Program-made: the position numbers and the translations under genes
Part shown: positions 28,186 through 37,250 of the stretch, one piece after another
Layout of the letters: the number at the start of each line of letters is the position of its first letter
How positions within the stretch are numbered: position 1 is the stretch's first letter
Origin: Bacteroidota bacterium
GTDB taxonomy: Bacteria > Bacteroidota > Bacteroidia > UKL13-3
Direction: 5' to 3'
Assembly (NCBI GenBank): GCA_947507965.1
Contig: CANNQU010000002.1
Location: 1 to 64,000 of the forward strand
DNA: 64,000 bases
Notes under the pieces: generated by a model
Seen by the model: the letters and a program-made list of their open reading frames with translations, nothing else
The model's database searches: none
What the model was told of the DNA's origin: nothing

Positions 28186-29069
28186 AACAACGATTGATGC
28201 TATTCTCGGTATTTGTATTGACGGCCTCTTTTCAATCCTCCGGGTGGCGCGATACGTCCATGGCAACCTACGACGCGAATTATATTGAGATATCCTCAGT
28301 GAAATACAAGGAAGAACAATTCAATGTAATTTATATGAAACGGGAAGGCAACCGAGTGAAGGCAAAATACTTTGCGGCTGCTGATTTCAATGGAAATAAT
28401 GTCTACAAAAGGTATCAAAAATGGGTGTCCGGAAAAAATGTTATTCTCGTCTCTAGTGGAACCTACATGGATTATGATGGTGTTCCTGTGGGGCTAACCA
28501 TCGATAACGGGGTGGTGGTAAACAAAACATTAGCAAATAATTTTGATGGGCTCGTCATTGTCAATGCAAATGGAGGAATCACTGTTACCAACCTCAAAGA
28601 CGGCGACCTTAGATTAAAGGGTGATGATGTTGACTCTACAAAAAAATATGACTTGAGAAAATCGGCGTGGGACATGCAAGCCTTCATTAAGTGGGCAGTA
28701 AGCCACGAAGCAACGGTATTTCAATCCCATCTTTTAGTATACAACAATAAATTAGACATTGCCTTTATGAACGCTTCCAATGCCATAGCCCCCAGGAGGT
28801 TTTTGGCCATTGGAAAAGACGAAAAAGGGAAAATAGTACATGCCATTATTCAATCCTCAGAATATGCGACCCTTTATAATGGCTCTAAAAAATCGTTGGA
28901 ATTCCTAAACCAGTTTAAAGATATGGAAGTAAGTTTCATGATAAACTTAGATACCGGTGATCAGGATGTTTTTAAACTCTATGAAAAAGATGGTTCCTAT
29001 AACCGAATGATAAAAGGGGAGAAAGATTTAAGTGTTGCCGTTAATCTTCTTACCTATTATTTTCAATGA
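28182..29069 (+). CDS. Secreted protein, divergent phosphodiester glycosidase-like (NAGPA) fold
   Basis: A signal peptide is followed by a ~270-residue domain that looks like the phosphodiester glycosidase (NAGPA/DUF2233) fold. The segment SSGTYMDYDGVPVGLTIDNG matches the position of the NAGxF...GL.I.NG block, and MINLDTGDQD matches the position of the LDGGxS-type block. Both are altered from consensus, so catalysis may be lost or changed. A complete-looking family member lies at 31242-32189 in the same operon. Both ends overlap neighbours by four bases (ATGA), indicating tight translational coupling. Confidence 0.6.
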   Translation: MKQRLMLFSVFVLTASFQSSGWRDTSMATYDANYIEISSVKYKEEQFNVIYMKREGNRVKAKYFAAADFNGNNVYKRYQKWVSGKNVILVSSGTYMDYDGVPVGLTIDNGVVVNKTLANNFDGLVIVNANGGITVTNLKDGDLRLKGDDVDSTKKYDLRKSAWDMQAFIKWAVSHEATVFQSHLLVYNNKLDIAFMNASNAIAPRRFLAIGKDEKGKIVHAIIQSSEYATLYNGSKKSLEFLNQFKDMEVSFMINLDTGDQDVFKLYEKDGSYNRMIKGEKDLSVAVNLLTYYFQ

Positions 29070-31234
29070 CACACCATAGAAACACGTTTCACAAGTTATT
29101 TCTCATCGTGCTTCTTGTTGCGATGATTTCTGCTTCTAGCCAGCGACTTATAGCGTATTATCCATTCGATAACAGTACAGCCGATTTTAGTGGAAACAAT
29201 AATGATGGGCGATTTATTGGAGGAGTAAAAACAATTCCCGATCGATTTGGCAATCCTTGTGGTGCATTACATTTCAACGGCAAGGGCGGCTATATTGAAG
29301 TTCCTAGTTCGCCTTCTTTAAAATCAGCTTTAAATAGCATAACGGTAACGTGTTGGTTCAAATTAGATAGCACCTCATTTACCAAGGGAAATAAATGGCT
29401 TACCCTTATTTGTAAAGGAAGTTATTTCGAAGAAACGTATAATAATCCTCAATATAGGGTACAGTTTTACCAGTCGTCGGCGCAAAGCACGGTTTCAATA
29501 AACACTGATTTTACAGAATATGACACCAACTATGTCAACAACAGATTTTCTTTCGGGCAATGGTATTTCTATGCATTAGTATTTGATGGAAGAACCGTAA
29601 AGGCATTTTTGAATAATATGAAGATTTGGGAGTTCCATTATAATAAAACTTTTTCAGCGAACGATGACCCCTTAAATATTGGAAGAGATGTACCGGGAGA
29701 TTTGGAATATTTTTGTGGAGCACTTGATGATTTACGAATTTACAATGCTGCATTGTCAGAAACAGAGATAGTTGAACAATATAAAGAGAATTCGTATGCC
29801 TTAGTAAAAGACACGGTGGAGATGACCTGTGCACAGGATATTCATGTATCGAATGACCCAGGAAGATGTGATGCGAAGGTAAATTTCAATAAAGCTTCTG
29901 TCGATTATAACTGCGGAAATGCGGGTATAAAGCAAGTTAGTGGATTGCCGCCGGGCTCACGGTTCCCCATTGGCACCTCCACCCTTGTATATGAGGCTAA
30001 AAGCAAATCGGGTATCATCAAATCGTGTCAGACACTCATTACCGTTACCGATAATGAACCTCCTGTTTTCAATTGCCACCACGATACCATCATCATAAAT
30101 GATGATTCTACATCTCATGGCATCATCTTTAATTATCGCAGTCCTATTGCAACCGACAACTGTTCACATTCGAAAATAACAATGGTAAAAGGATTATCCA
30201 GTGGATCTTTCTTCCCGAATGGTAAAACGAGTTTAACGTTTGTTGCTACCGACGAGGCGAATAATTTTTCTGAATGTAGTTTTAATGTTTTTGTTATTCA
30301 TTCTAATACACGAGTTATCTCTGACGCGGCCTTTTGTCCACCCGATATAATACAAGAGAGCAAACCGGCGCGATGCGGTGCCATCGTAAATTATTCCTTC
30401 CCCGACACCAAAGACAATGAACGTTATCAATTAATGGAAGGCATTGCCAGCGGACGATTCTTTCCTTGTGGTACTACGATAAATAAATTCCAAAAAACAG
30501 TATCCCAAAATTTGGTGCAAGAATGTTCTTTTAAAGTAACGGTGAAGGAGACGGAAGAGCCTATACTACACTGCCCTAATGACACGGTTATTTATTGTAA
30601 AGCCAATGAAAATTCGATTCGTTTTTCCTATGATACCCCAGAGGCCTATGACAATTGCGGTATTGACTCATTAACACGGGTTCAAGGATTAGTTAGTGGC
30701 GCAGAATTTCCGGTAGGCGTAACTCAAATTCGATATAAAGCCACTGACAAAAGCGGCAACAGTTCGGAATGTTCATTTAATGTAAGCGTGGTAGGTTCCA
30801 GTAAAATGACGAGTGACACACGAGAAAAGACCATAACAAAAACGTATCTGCCCGACAAAGTAGCTTATACTCCAGATTTAAAATTTAACCAATGTGAATT
30901 AACTTTATTATTATACGACGATGGGCAGCAAGACAATGATACCGTATCTGTATTTTTTAATGGCGAGGAAATTGTAAAGCGAGAGATGATTAAACTAAAG
31001 CATCATGGTACCATTAACCGTACGGTAAACCTAATACCAGGACAACGAAATGATTTCATTGTAAAAGCCTGGAACAATGGAAGCATCAGTCCGAATACGA
31101 TTAAGATAGAATTCTATGATGGGGGCTATCATGATAACTTGATAAAATTAAAAAAACAAAAACCATCCAAAGTAAGAATCCTACATTCTAAACCGGGTAT
31201 CGCAGGTGCCATCTCTATTCGTTGTAGCAAGTAA
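29066..31234 (+). CDS. Secreted LamG-HYR repeat protein
   Basis: This 722-aa protein has a signal peptide, a LamG/concanavalin-like domain (about 28-240: LIAYYPFDNSTADFSGNNND and the DDLRIYNAALSETEI end that is diagnostic), and then four HYR (hyalin) repeats of about 80-90 residues. Each HYR has a C-P-x-D-like start, an SG..FP.G turn (PPGSRFPIGTS, SSGSFFPNGKTS, ASGRFFPCGTT, VSGAEFPVGVT) and a CSFNV-type closing strand. The last ~110 residues are unrecognised and no type IX sorting signal is evident. It is likely a cell-surface adhesive or glycan-binding protein. Confidence 0.82.
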   Translation: MTHHRNTFHKLFLIVLLVAMISASSQRLIAYYPFDNSTADFSGNNNDGRFIGGVKTIPDRFGNPCGALHFNGKGGYIEVPSSPSLKSALNSITVTCWFKLDSTSFTKGNKWLTLICKGSYFEETYNNPQYRVQFYQSSAQSTVSINTDFTEYDTNYVNNRFSFGQWYFYALVFDGRTVKAFLNNMKIWEFHYNKTFSANDDPLNIGRDVPGDLEYFCGALDDLRIYNAALSETEIVEQYKENSYALVKDTVEMTCAQDIHVSNDPGRCDAKVNFNKASVDYNCGNAGIKQVSGLPPGSRFPIGTSTLVYEAKSKSGIIKSCQTLITVTDNEPPVFNCHHDTIIINDDSTSHGIIFNYRSPIATDNCSHSKITMVKGLSSGSFFPNGKTSLTFVATDEANNFSECSFNVFVIHSNTRVISDAAFCPPDIIQESKPARCGAIVNYSFPDTKDNERYQLMEGIASGRFFPCGTTINKFQKTVSQNLVQECSFKVTVKETEEPILHCPNDTVIYCKANENSIRFSYDTPEAYDNCGIDSLTRVQGLVSGAEFPVGVTQIRYKATDKSGNSSECSFNVSVVGSSKMTSDTREKTITKTYLPDKVAYTPDLKFNQCELTLLLYDDGQQDNDTVSVFFNGEEIVKREMIKLKHHGTINRTVNLIPGQRNDFIVKAWNNGSISPNTIKIEFYDGGYHDNLIKLKKQKPSKVRILHSKPGIAGAISIRCSK

Positions 31235-31241
31235 GTAAAGC

Positions 31242-32189
31242 ATGAAGCATCTCCTCTCAAAGGCATTGATAACACTCTTCGTCACACTGTGTCTTATATC
31301 TTTTGGTGCATTTAAGAAAACAGCCGGAATCAACTACATAAAAACAGCCGGAATCACCCCAGTAGATTCCTTTCAAATCTATGTAAGAGCATACAGTCGT
31401 ATAAAAAGCACGACGAAGAAAAAATCAGAATTAAAAAAGCTACTAACGAAACTTCGAAACTATACCTTAAAAATTAATGGAAGCAAATCGGTTGTTTTTC
31501 AAAATGTTACCTATCATATTTTTGTTGCTAATTTAGATAGTGATGAAATACAATTGCATCTTTATAAACCGGGAGCAGATAAAGCCAATTTCTTTAGTTT
31601 TGGGGCGTTAAAAACGCAATTAGAGGTTGATAAACGACAGCCATTGATGATTACCAATGCTGGAATGTTTACCCCAGAATATGAACCTGAGGGATTATAT
31701 ATCGAAGAAAACAGCAAAATATTTTTCCCCCTTGATACCGGAAAATCTAAGCCTAACGCCAATTTTTATTTGAAACCCAATGGCGTATTTTATATCGATG
31801 CTTCTAACATCCCACATATTGATTCGACAGAAAAACTAGGGCACATCAATGAAAAAGAACTAAAGAAATTTAAGTTGGCAACGCAATCAGGTCCAATGCT
31901 TGTTATCAACGGAAGCATTCACAAGGCTTTCAAATACGGTTCAAAGAATTTAAAAACAAGAAGTGGCGTAGGTTTGATTAGTGGAAACAAGAAAAAAATA
32001 GTCTTTGCACTTACCATCAACGGAACCAATTTTTATGATTTCGCCTCGTTTTTCAGGGAAATATTTAATTGCGAGAATGCGCTCTTTTTGGATGGTTCCA
32101 TTTCGCAAATGTACCTGCACGACTTATCACCAAAAGAACTCGACGGAGATTTCGGGCCTCTGATTTCGGTATGCCGAAAAACAAAATAA
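31242..32189 (+). CDS. Phosphodiester glycosidase family protein (NAGPA domain), secreted
   Basis: A 315-aa protein with an N-terminal signal and a phosphodiester glycosidase (DUF2233) domain. Characteristic elements are ITNAGMFTPEYEPEGLYIE, an SGPMLVINGSIH strand, RSGVGLISGNKK, and CENALFLDGSISQMYL, which hold the metal- and substrate-binding positions of this fold. The human NAGPA relative uncovers mannose-6-phosphate; bacterial members are linked to exopolysaccharide or teichoic-acid-like diesters. Near the N-terminus an 8-residue unit (KTAGIN/TYI...) is repeated in tandem. It is the last gene of the coupled surface operon. Confidence 0.82.
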   Translation: MKHLLSKALITLFVTLCLISFGAFKKTAGINYIKTAGITPVDSFQIYVRAYSRIKSTTKKKSELKKLLTKLRNYTLKINGSKSVVFQNVTYHIFVANLDSDEIQLHLYKPGADKANFFSFGALKTQLEVDKRQPLMITNAGMFTPEYEPEGLYIEENSKIFFPLDTGKSKPNANFYLKPNGVFYIDASNIPHIDSTEKLGHINEKELKKFKLATQSGPMLVINGSIHKAFKYGSKNLKTRSGVGLISGNKKKIVFALTINGTNFYDFASFFREIFNCENALFLDGSISQMYLHDLSPKELDGDFGPLISVCRKTK

Positions 32190-32215
32190 AAGAGAATCGG
32201 CGAATACCATACGCA

Positions 32216-33097
32216 TCAAAAAGAACGAATGGCTCTCACTCGGAAGATATTGTCCTTGGTTGTACCTATGGGGCCACCAGTGGGCCAAAATATAGCCAAA
32301 GCACTGAAAATGCCTCCTGTTTCAGAAGAAGTCCAATAGTTGCTATTGATGAAACCACCTATTGCAACTCGATTAGCATATAGCCGAAGGAGTTCATCTT
32401 TGCTTGGTAAATACCAATCACTATAGCCCCCTAAATTTAAATCAAGACAAATGGAAGCGGCGTAACTTCCGGCGCCCTGCATCGCTACAATCGTATTCGT
32501 ATTTGCGTTACCGGTGCCTATCGCCATTCCTGATGCACCGGTTGACATGTTGGTGCCATTATACCATTGTATTCCAGCACTTTGGTCGGTTGGGGCTGCT
32601 ATTAAGCCATGCTGAATAGCAGCATCATAACCAGGGTCGGTTGGTTGAAGAATATATGCAATAATACCCCCTAAGTAATTATCGCCTAAGGCCGTGGAAA
32701 GCGTTGTAAAATAGAGTGCACTACCGTATGCCGTTCCAATACTGTTGGTAGCATAAGCTCGTGCGTAATAACTGGTATTCGGAGATAAGTTGGTAAGAGC
32801 ACTCGTAAAACTCCCCACGCCAGCACCATCGTTGGTTTTATTGTCGGCTAAGGTAGGAGTAGCACCGGTACTCCAACATACGCCGCGGGCGATAATAGAA
32901 GATCCACCATCGGAAGTAATTTCGCCTCCGCTACTGGCAGTGCTTGATTTAATCAAACTCATTGCATTGGAAGTTAAAGTAGGTAACAAACCCGTTGGAG
33001 GAGGATTGTTGGGCTCTTCTTTTTTGCAGCTACTATAAAACACGAGAAAGAGTGATAGCACTAATACAGTAGATAAATAGTTGATTCCTTTATTCAT
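32216..33097 (-). CDS. DUF1566-type lipoprotein
   Basis: This 293-aa lipoprotein has a signal ending in the lipobox VFYSSC followed by KKEEPNNPPP, a fibronectin-like domain (ITSDGGSSIIARGVCWST... NLSPNTSYYARAYATNSIGTAYG, typical of Bacteroidota), and a C-terminal Lcl/DUF1566 domain with the signature GYSDWYLPSKDELLRLYANR and YWTSSE. Proteins of this type are surface lipoproteins of unknown role. The gene converges with the NAGPA gene, 26 bases apart. Confidence 0.85.
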   Translation of the reverse strand: MNKGINYLSTVLVLSLFLVFYSSCKKEEPNNPPPTGLLPTLTSNAMSLIKSSTASSGGEITSDGGSSIIARGVCWSTGATPTLADNKTNDGAGVGSFTSALTNLSPNTSYYARAYATNSIGTAYGSALYFTTLSTALGDNYLGGIIAYILQPTDPGYDAAIQHGLIAAPTDQSAGIQWYNGTNMSTGASGMAIGTGNANTNTIVAMQGAGSYAASICLDLNLGGYSDWYLPSKDELLRLYANRVAIGGFINSNYWTSSETGGIFSALAIFWPTGGPIGTTKDNIFRVRAIRSF

Positions 33098-33139
33098 GAT
33101 GAGTTATTTTTAAAAAAAAAACATTAGCTGATTGTCATG

Positions 33140-33147
33140 CAAACATA
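33140..33147 (-). promoter_or_regulatory. Candidate -7 element of the DUF1566 lipoprotein gene
   Basis: On the minus strand TATGTTTG matches TAnnTTTG and ends 42 bases before the ATG at 33097. No clear -33 TTG was found at the normal distance. Confidence 0.45.
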
Positions 33148-33272
33148 ACCGTTATTTGCATAAATGAAAAAAGATTTGACACTAAAAATAGGAGGCGACT
33201 ACTCCGCAATCTAATTTTTCACTTTTTTAGGCCTCAAACTAATTATTTATTGACCGCAAATAAACAACCCTT

Positions 33273-36200
33273 TCAATTTGCGTGAAATTTTCCATAATAA
33301 ACAAATGGTGCCCAGAAATAAGGGGCCTTATATTTTTCACCGTAAACACCGGATATGAATTTACGTTTCATGGCATTTAATGCTTTTAAATAATTATTAT
33401 CAACCCCTGTCAAACTATAAATTCCGGTCATGAATTGTGACGTCGATTCATCGCCAACCCTCCATAAAGATACAGCCAAGCTATTGGCACCGGCAATCAT
33501 AAAGGATTGCGTGAGACCCACCACACCATCCCCTTTATAAATCTTTCCTAAACCGGTTTCACAAGCCGACAAGGCCACAAAATCAGCATTCATTTTTAAT
33601 TTACTTATCTCATCGGCTCGCAAGTAATTATCCTCTTTGCTATTGGCTTGATCTTGTGATAGCACAAGTGCAGATAATTCCGGGACTTCTGGAACAACCA
33701 TTCCGTGGGTAGCAAAATGAATTACCTTATAGTTGAGCAATTGATTGGTTTCTGATAATTCTTTGATCTTCGCTTCATTTACCGCAGGGCCCAAATAAAC
33801 ATCGCATGATGAGATCATCTTTTTCAATTTCTCTACTTCTACTTGTGTCCCCGGCAAATTGGCCCACGAGCCATAACCTAATTTGGAATAGGTATCGGAT
33901 AAGGAACCCCGACTTGCAACTGCTTTTTCAGCTTCCTTGGTAATCACTGCCCGGGCCTCTTTGGTTTGCACTTTTGCCATTGGGGTTGTTGTATTATAAA
34001 TCGCGCCACCAAATGCAAGTAGGGTTTTCCTTTGTTTCGTATAGACCCGTTTTGCTATGGTTTGCTCAATGCTTAACGATTGAACATAACCAATATTTAA
34101 ACCTTCAGCTAAATAATGATTAGAGCTATCGAGCAATGACTCAAAAGGAAGAAAATTAATGGCACCATCGGGCACAATAATGAGTGTGTTATAGTGTGAT
34201 AATTTACCTTTTATATCCTTAAAAAAATAACTATAGAGTAATCTCGAGATTTTTTCGCGTAGCTCCGGAGATGGGGAGGGTCCAACAGAATCGAGTAAAA
34301 TACTGCCTCTCGAAGCTACTTTAGGAATAAGTAGAAGACTTCGGTAAAAGTTGAGTATTTCCTCAAGGTTGATTCCATCACCTGAAATAGATGCCGTAAT
34401 ACTTTTGAAATTATGAAGCATAGAGTCGACAGGAAATGAAATTGGCGTTATCGTTTTCTTATCAATAAGCAAACCCAGACCTTCATTCTTAAACATACTA
34501 CTAAAGAAATATACTGCCGTTGAATCGTCGAGATTCTTTTGTACCTCCGCCAAAGTCACGGGCTTGAATTCGGTAGTTCCCGAAAGTTGTTCTCCTAATA
34601 ACTTAGCCTTACTCAGCTCCATTGTTTCAAAGGCATCCTCATAATGTTTTAAACGAGTTTGGACATAGGCCAGAATCTGATAATTAAAAATCACCTGAGC
34701 TAAGTATTCCCTACGTACAACACCCGAAGCCGTCTTTCTAATTTCCTCTAAGAATTGAATTGTCTTCTTAAAATTTATTTCTCCATTGGCATAATCCTCC
34801 TTTACCAGATATACCGTGCCCAGGTTAGAATAATGATTCGCTAACCGATCCTTTCGATTCGCGCGTGTATCTAATTCAATAGCTAATTGAATATAATATA
34901 AAGCGCTATCGTATTCTTTCTTTTTAATTAGCGAGGTGCCTATATTATCATAATTCATTCCCAACTCCGCTACTCGGTTTAGTGCCAAATTAATTTGCAA
35001 TGCCTTTCGCATATAATATACGGCACTATCATCATTTTTTGTTTCAGAAAATAAGAGCGCTAAGTTATTATATCCTAGGGCCACATTATCAAGAGCTCCA
35101 AGCTGCTCACCTATTTTAATCGATTCTCGAAGCACACGAGTGGCCTGTTCATAATTACCCGAATTACGGTAACACATGGAAAGGTTGTTATAAATCGTAC
35201 CCATTTTATCAACCAAATGATATTCCTTAGCTTCAAATAGTGCTTTATTGCAATACTCGAGTGCCACCGGAAAATTGCCCCACATAATATGCAAATAAGA
35301 TAGATTATTAAAAATCGTGGCCAAGTTCGGATGGTTGTTACCGTTTAGACTTAATGCATTTAGGAAATATTTCTCAGAAACATCAAACTCCGCAAAATTT
35401 TGATAAATAATCCCTAGATTACTGTAATACAAGGTAAGATTTGATGTGTCCTTCAATTCGATAGCGTACTTCAGGGCTTCTCGATAATTTCCTTCCGCTG
35501 CTTTAAAATCACCTGTTTTCAAATAAACCATTCCCAAATTATTGAGACAAATACTTTTCGTCGTGAGGTCTTTTTTACTACATATCTGGAGTGCTTTCTT
35601 AGCATACATCTCCGCTGAATCATATTGTGTAAACGCCGCATAGATTAATCCAATGGTTGAATAAACTGCCGAGATGGAAGAGTCGAATGGCTCCTTTTTG
35701 AAATAATATTCAGACCGACGGTATGCCCAAAGGGCGGAATCATTATTAACCTGAGCATAATAAATATATCCTTGATTAGCCCATGCTTTGGCATACGGAA
35801 TATTTTCACCAATCGATTTGGCAATTTTAAATTGATAATCTAAACATATCTTCCCCCCATCATAATTCCCTGCCTGAAATGCGCTAACACCGATTATACT
35901 AAAATAGTTAAATGCAGCAAAAAGCCTAGCTCGTCGAGGAAATTGCAATTCACTTTCCACTTCAAACATTTGTGTCATCGAAAGCAATACATTGGTCCAG
36001 TCGGCCTGATCGTTATAATAATAAACGCTTAAATAAAACCGATTCGATGGGATATACGATGCATACCGCAGGTCGTATTGCAATTTGATACGTATGCCCT
36101 CTCTACCTAGTGAAGGTTTCAAAGAATCATTAAACAGATTATAGTACCTGTAAAACTCCGTAATATCATTGGAGTCGGTGAGTAAATCTAATGCCCTGTT

Positions 36201-36650
36201 ATTCCATTTCGTCATCGAGTCGAACTGGTTATTATAACCAAAAAATAGTCCTCCTGCCATCCATGAAAAATAATCCAGACTATCTAATTCAAGGGAATGC
36301 CTAATCTCATCTATGCCTTTGGAAGTATCATTATAAATAAAAAAGCTAAAACCGTATTTAGCCCAAGCCTTAGCATAGTTAGGATGTGCTATTGTTTCGG
36401 CTTTCAAATCGGCCAAAGCACTATCTGATTGGTCGGTTTGAAAATAACATTCGGCACGATTATAATACGTTAACTCGTAGCCTCCGGCCATTACTACCTT
36501 ACTATACCAATAGATGGCTTCTTTATAATGGCCACCATTTTGCAATTCCATGGCTTTTTCATAGTCTAGTAAAGATTCTTTCTTACTTTGTGCGTAGATT
36601 AAGTTCGGGCACACGATGATAAACAGCAACCATTGATAAATCGGAGTCAT
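33273..36650 (-). CDS. Secreted TPR-repeat protein with C-terminal CHAT protease domain
   Basis: This 1125-aa protein has a signal peptide (cleavage near YAQSKK), a long array of tetratricopeptide repeats (about 25-640, many with the YNNLGxxY/ALYYxxxAL pattern), and a CHAT caspase-like domain (about 830-1120). The catalytic dyad is H982 in VIHFATHGM and C1030 in ALSACETGLG, and the end has the GANSLAVSLWRV strand typical of CHAT. CHAT proteins are cysteine peptidases; some act with partners in defence or cell death. A predicted export signal points to a periplasmic or surface role here. No obvious substrate gene adjoins it. Confidence 0.92.
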   Translation of the reverse strand: MTPIYQWLLFIIVCPNLIYAQSKKESLLDYEKAMELQNGGHYKEAIYWYSKVVMAGGYELTYYNRAECYFQTDQSDSALADLKAETIAHPNYAKAWAKYGFSFFIYNDTSKGIDEIRHSLELDSLDYFSWMAGGLFFGYNNQFDSMTKWNNRALDLLTDSNDITEFYRYYNLFNDSLKPSLGREGIRIKLQYDLRYASYIPSNRFYLSVYYYNDQADWTNVLLSMTQMFEVESELQFPRRARLFAAFNYFSIIGVSAFQAGNYDGGKICLDYQFKIAKSIGENIPYAKAWANQGYIYYAQVNNDSALWAYRRSEYYFKKEPFDSSISAVYSTIGLIYAAFTQYDSAEMYAKKALQICSKKDLTTKSICLNNLGMVYLKTGDFKAAEGNYREALKYAIELKDTSNLTLYYSNLGIIYQNFAEFDVSEKYFLNALSLNGNNHPNLATIFNNLSYLHIMWGNFPVALEYCNKALFEAKEYHLVDKMGTIYNNLSMCYRNSGNYEQATRVLRESIKIGEQLGALDNVALGYNNLALLFSETKNDDSAVYYMRKALQINLALNRVAELGMNYDNIGTSLIKKKEYDSALYYIQLAIELDTRANRKDRLANHYSNLGTVYLVKEDYANGEINFKKTIQFLEEIRKTASGVVRREYLAQVIFNYQILAYVQTRLKHYEDAFETMELSKAKLLGEQLSGTTEFKPVTLAEVQKNLDDSTAVYFFSSMFKNEGLGLLIDKKTITPISFPVDSMLHNFKSITASISGDGINLEEILNFYRSLLLIPKVASRGSILLDSVGPSPSPELREKISRLLYSYFFKDIKGKLSHYNTLIIVPDGAINFLPFESLLDSSNHYLAEGLNIGYVQSLSIEQTIAKRVYTKQRKTLLAFGGAIYNTTTPMAKVQTKEARAVITKEAEKAVASRGSLSDTYSKLGYGSWANLPGTQVEVEKLKKMISSCDVYLGPAVNEAKIKELSETNQLLNYKVIHFATHGMVVPEVPELSALVLSQDQANSKEDNYLRADEISKLKMNADFVALSACETGLGKIYKGDGVVGLTQSFMIAGANSLAVSLWRVGDESTSQFMTGIYSLTGVDNNYLKALNAMKRKFISGVYGEKYKAPYFWAPFVYYGKFHAN

Positions 36651-36725
36651 ACGGCAATGGTATTAGATGTGAATGGTTGCATATTAAGTAAGAAGGATGA
36701 TCGCAACTTTACGAATTTGTGTTTT

Positions 36726-37238
36726 CTATTTTACAAGCGACTCTAATTTTTTTTTCACCTGCCCCTTAAACAAGCTGCTGTAGCCTTCAATAGTTAAGGC
36801 CGGCTTCCCTTTATTAAAAATCATGAGTGTCGGATATTCGGTAACATAATATTTCTGAGTTACATCAGAAGTCACTTGAAGTAAAGGATATTGAACGGCC
36901 ACTTTCGATTTGAAATTATTGATTTTCACCTCATCGTCGTAGGCTGTAATGCCATAAAATTTAACTTTTTTAATGCTCATTTCGTTGTAAATCTCTTCTA
37001 GTTCAGGAATTGATTTTCGGCATGAGGCACATCCGGTGAACCAAAAATCGATAACCACGATATCAGCACTTTTTATAAGACTGTCGATAGAACCCAATTT
37101 AAAAACGCAATTAAAATTTGAGTTAAATGGTACCGTATGACTAGGAATATGCTCCCGAAAAGTGGCAATATCGCAAGAATATTGTACCGTTGGCCGATGC
37201 AACAGCAATACAAGAATTACAAGAAGTTTAAGTTTCAA
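36726..37238 (-). CDS. TlpA-like thioredoxin-fold protein, exported
   Basis: A 170-aa protein with an N-terminal hydrophobic signal and a thioredoxin fold. The redox site is CASC in DFWFTGCASCRKSIPEL near residues 74-77, and the cis-proline motif is in TEYPTLMIF. The TlpA/ResA group act in the periplasm as thiol-disulfide reductases, for example for cytochrome c maturation or repair. The start follows the stop of the aminotransferase gene by only 12 bases on the same strand, so they share a transcript. Confidence 0.85.
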   Translation of the reverse strand: MKLKLLVILVLLLHRPTVQYSCDIATFREHIPSHTVPFNSNFNCVFKLGSIDSLIKSADIVVIDFWFTGCASCRKSIPELEEIYNEMSIKKVKFYGITAYDDEVKINNFKSKVAVQYPLLQVTSDVTQKYYVTEYPTLMIFNKGKPALTIEGYSSLFKGQVKKKLESLVK

Positions 37239-37250
37239 AATACCAATAAA

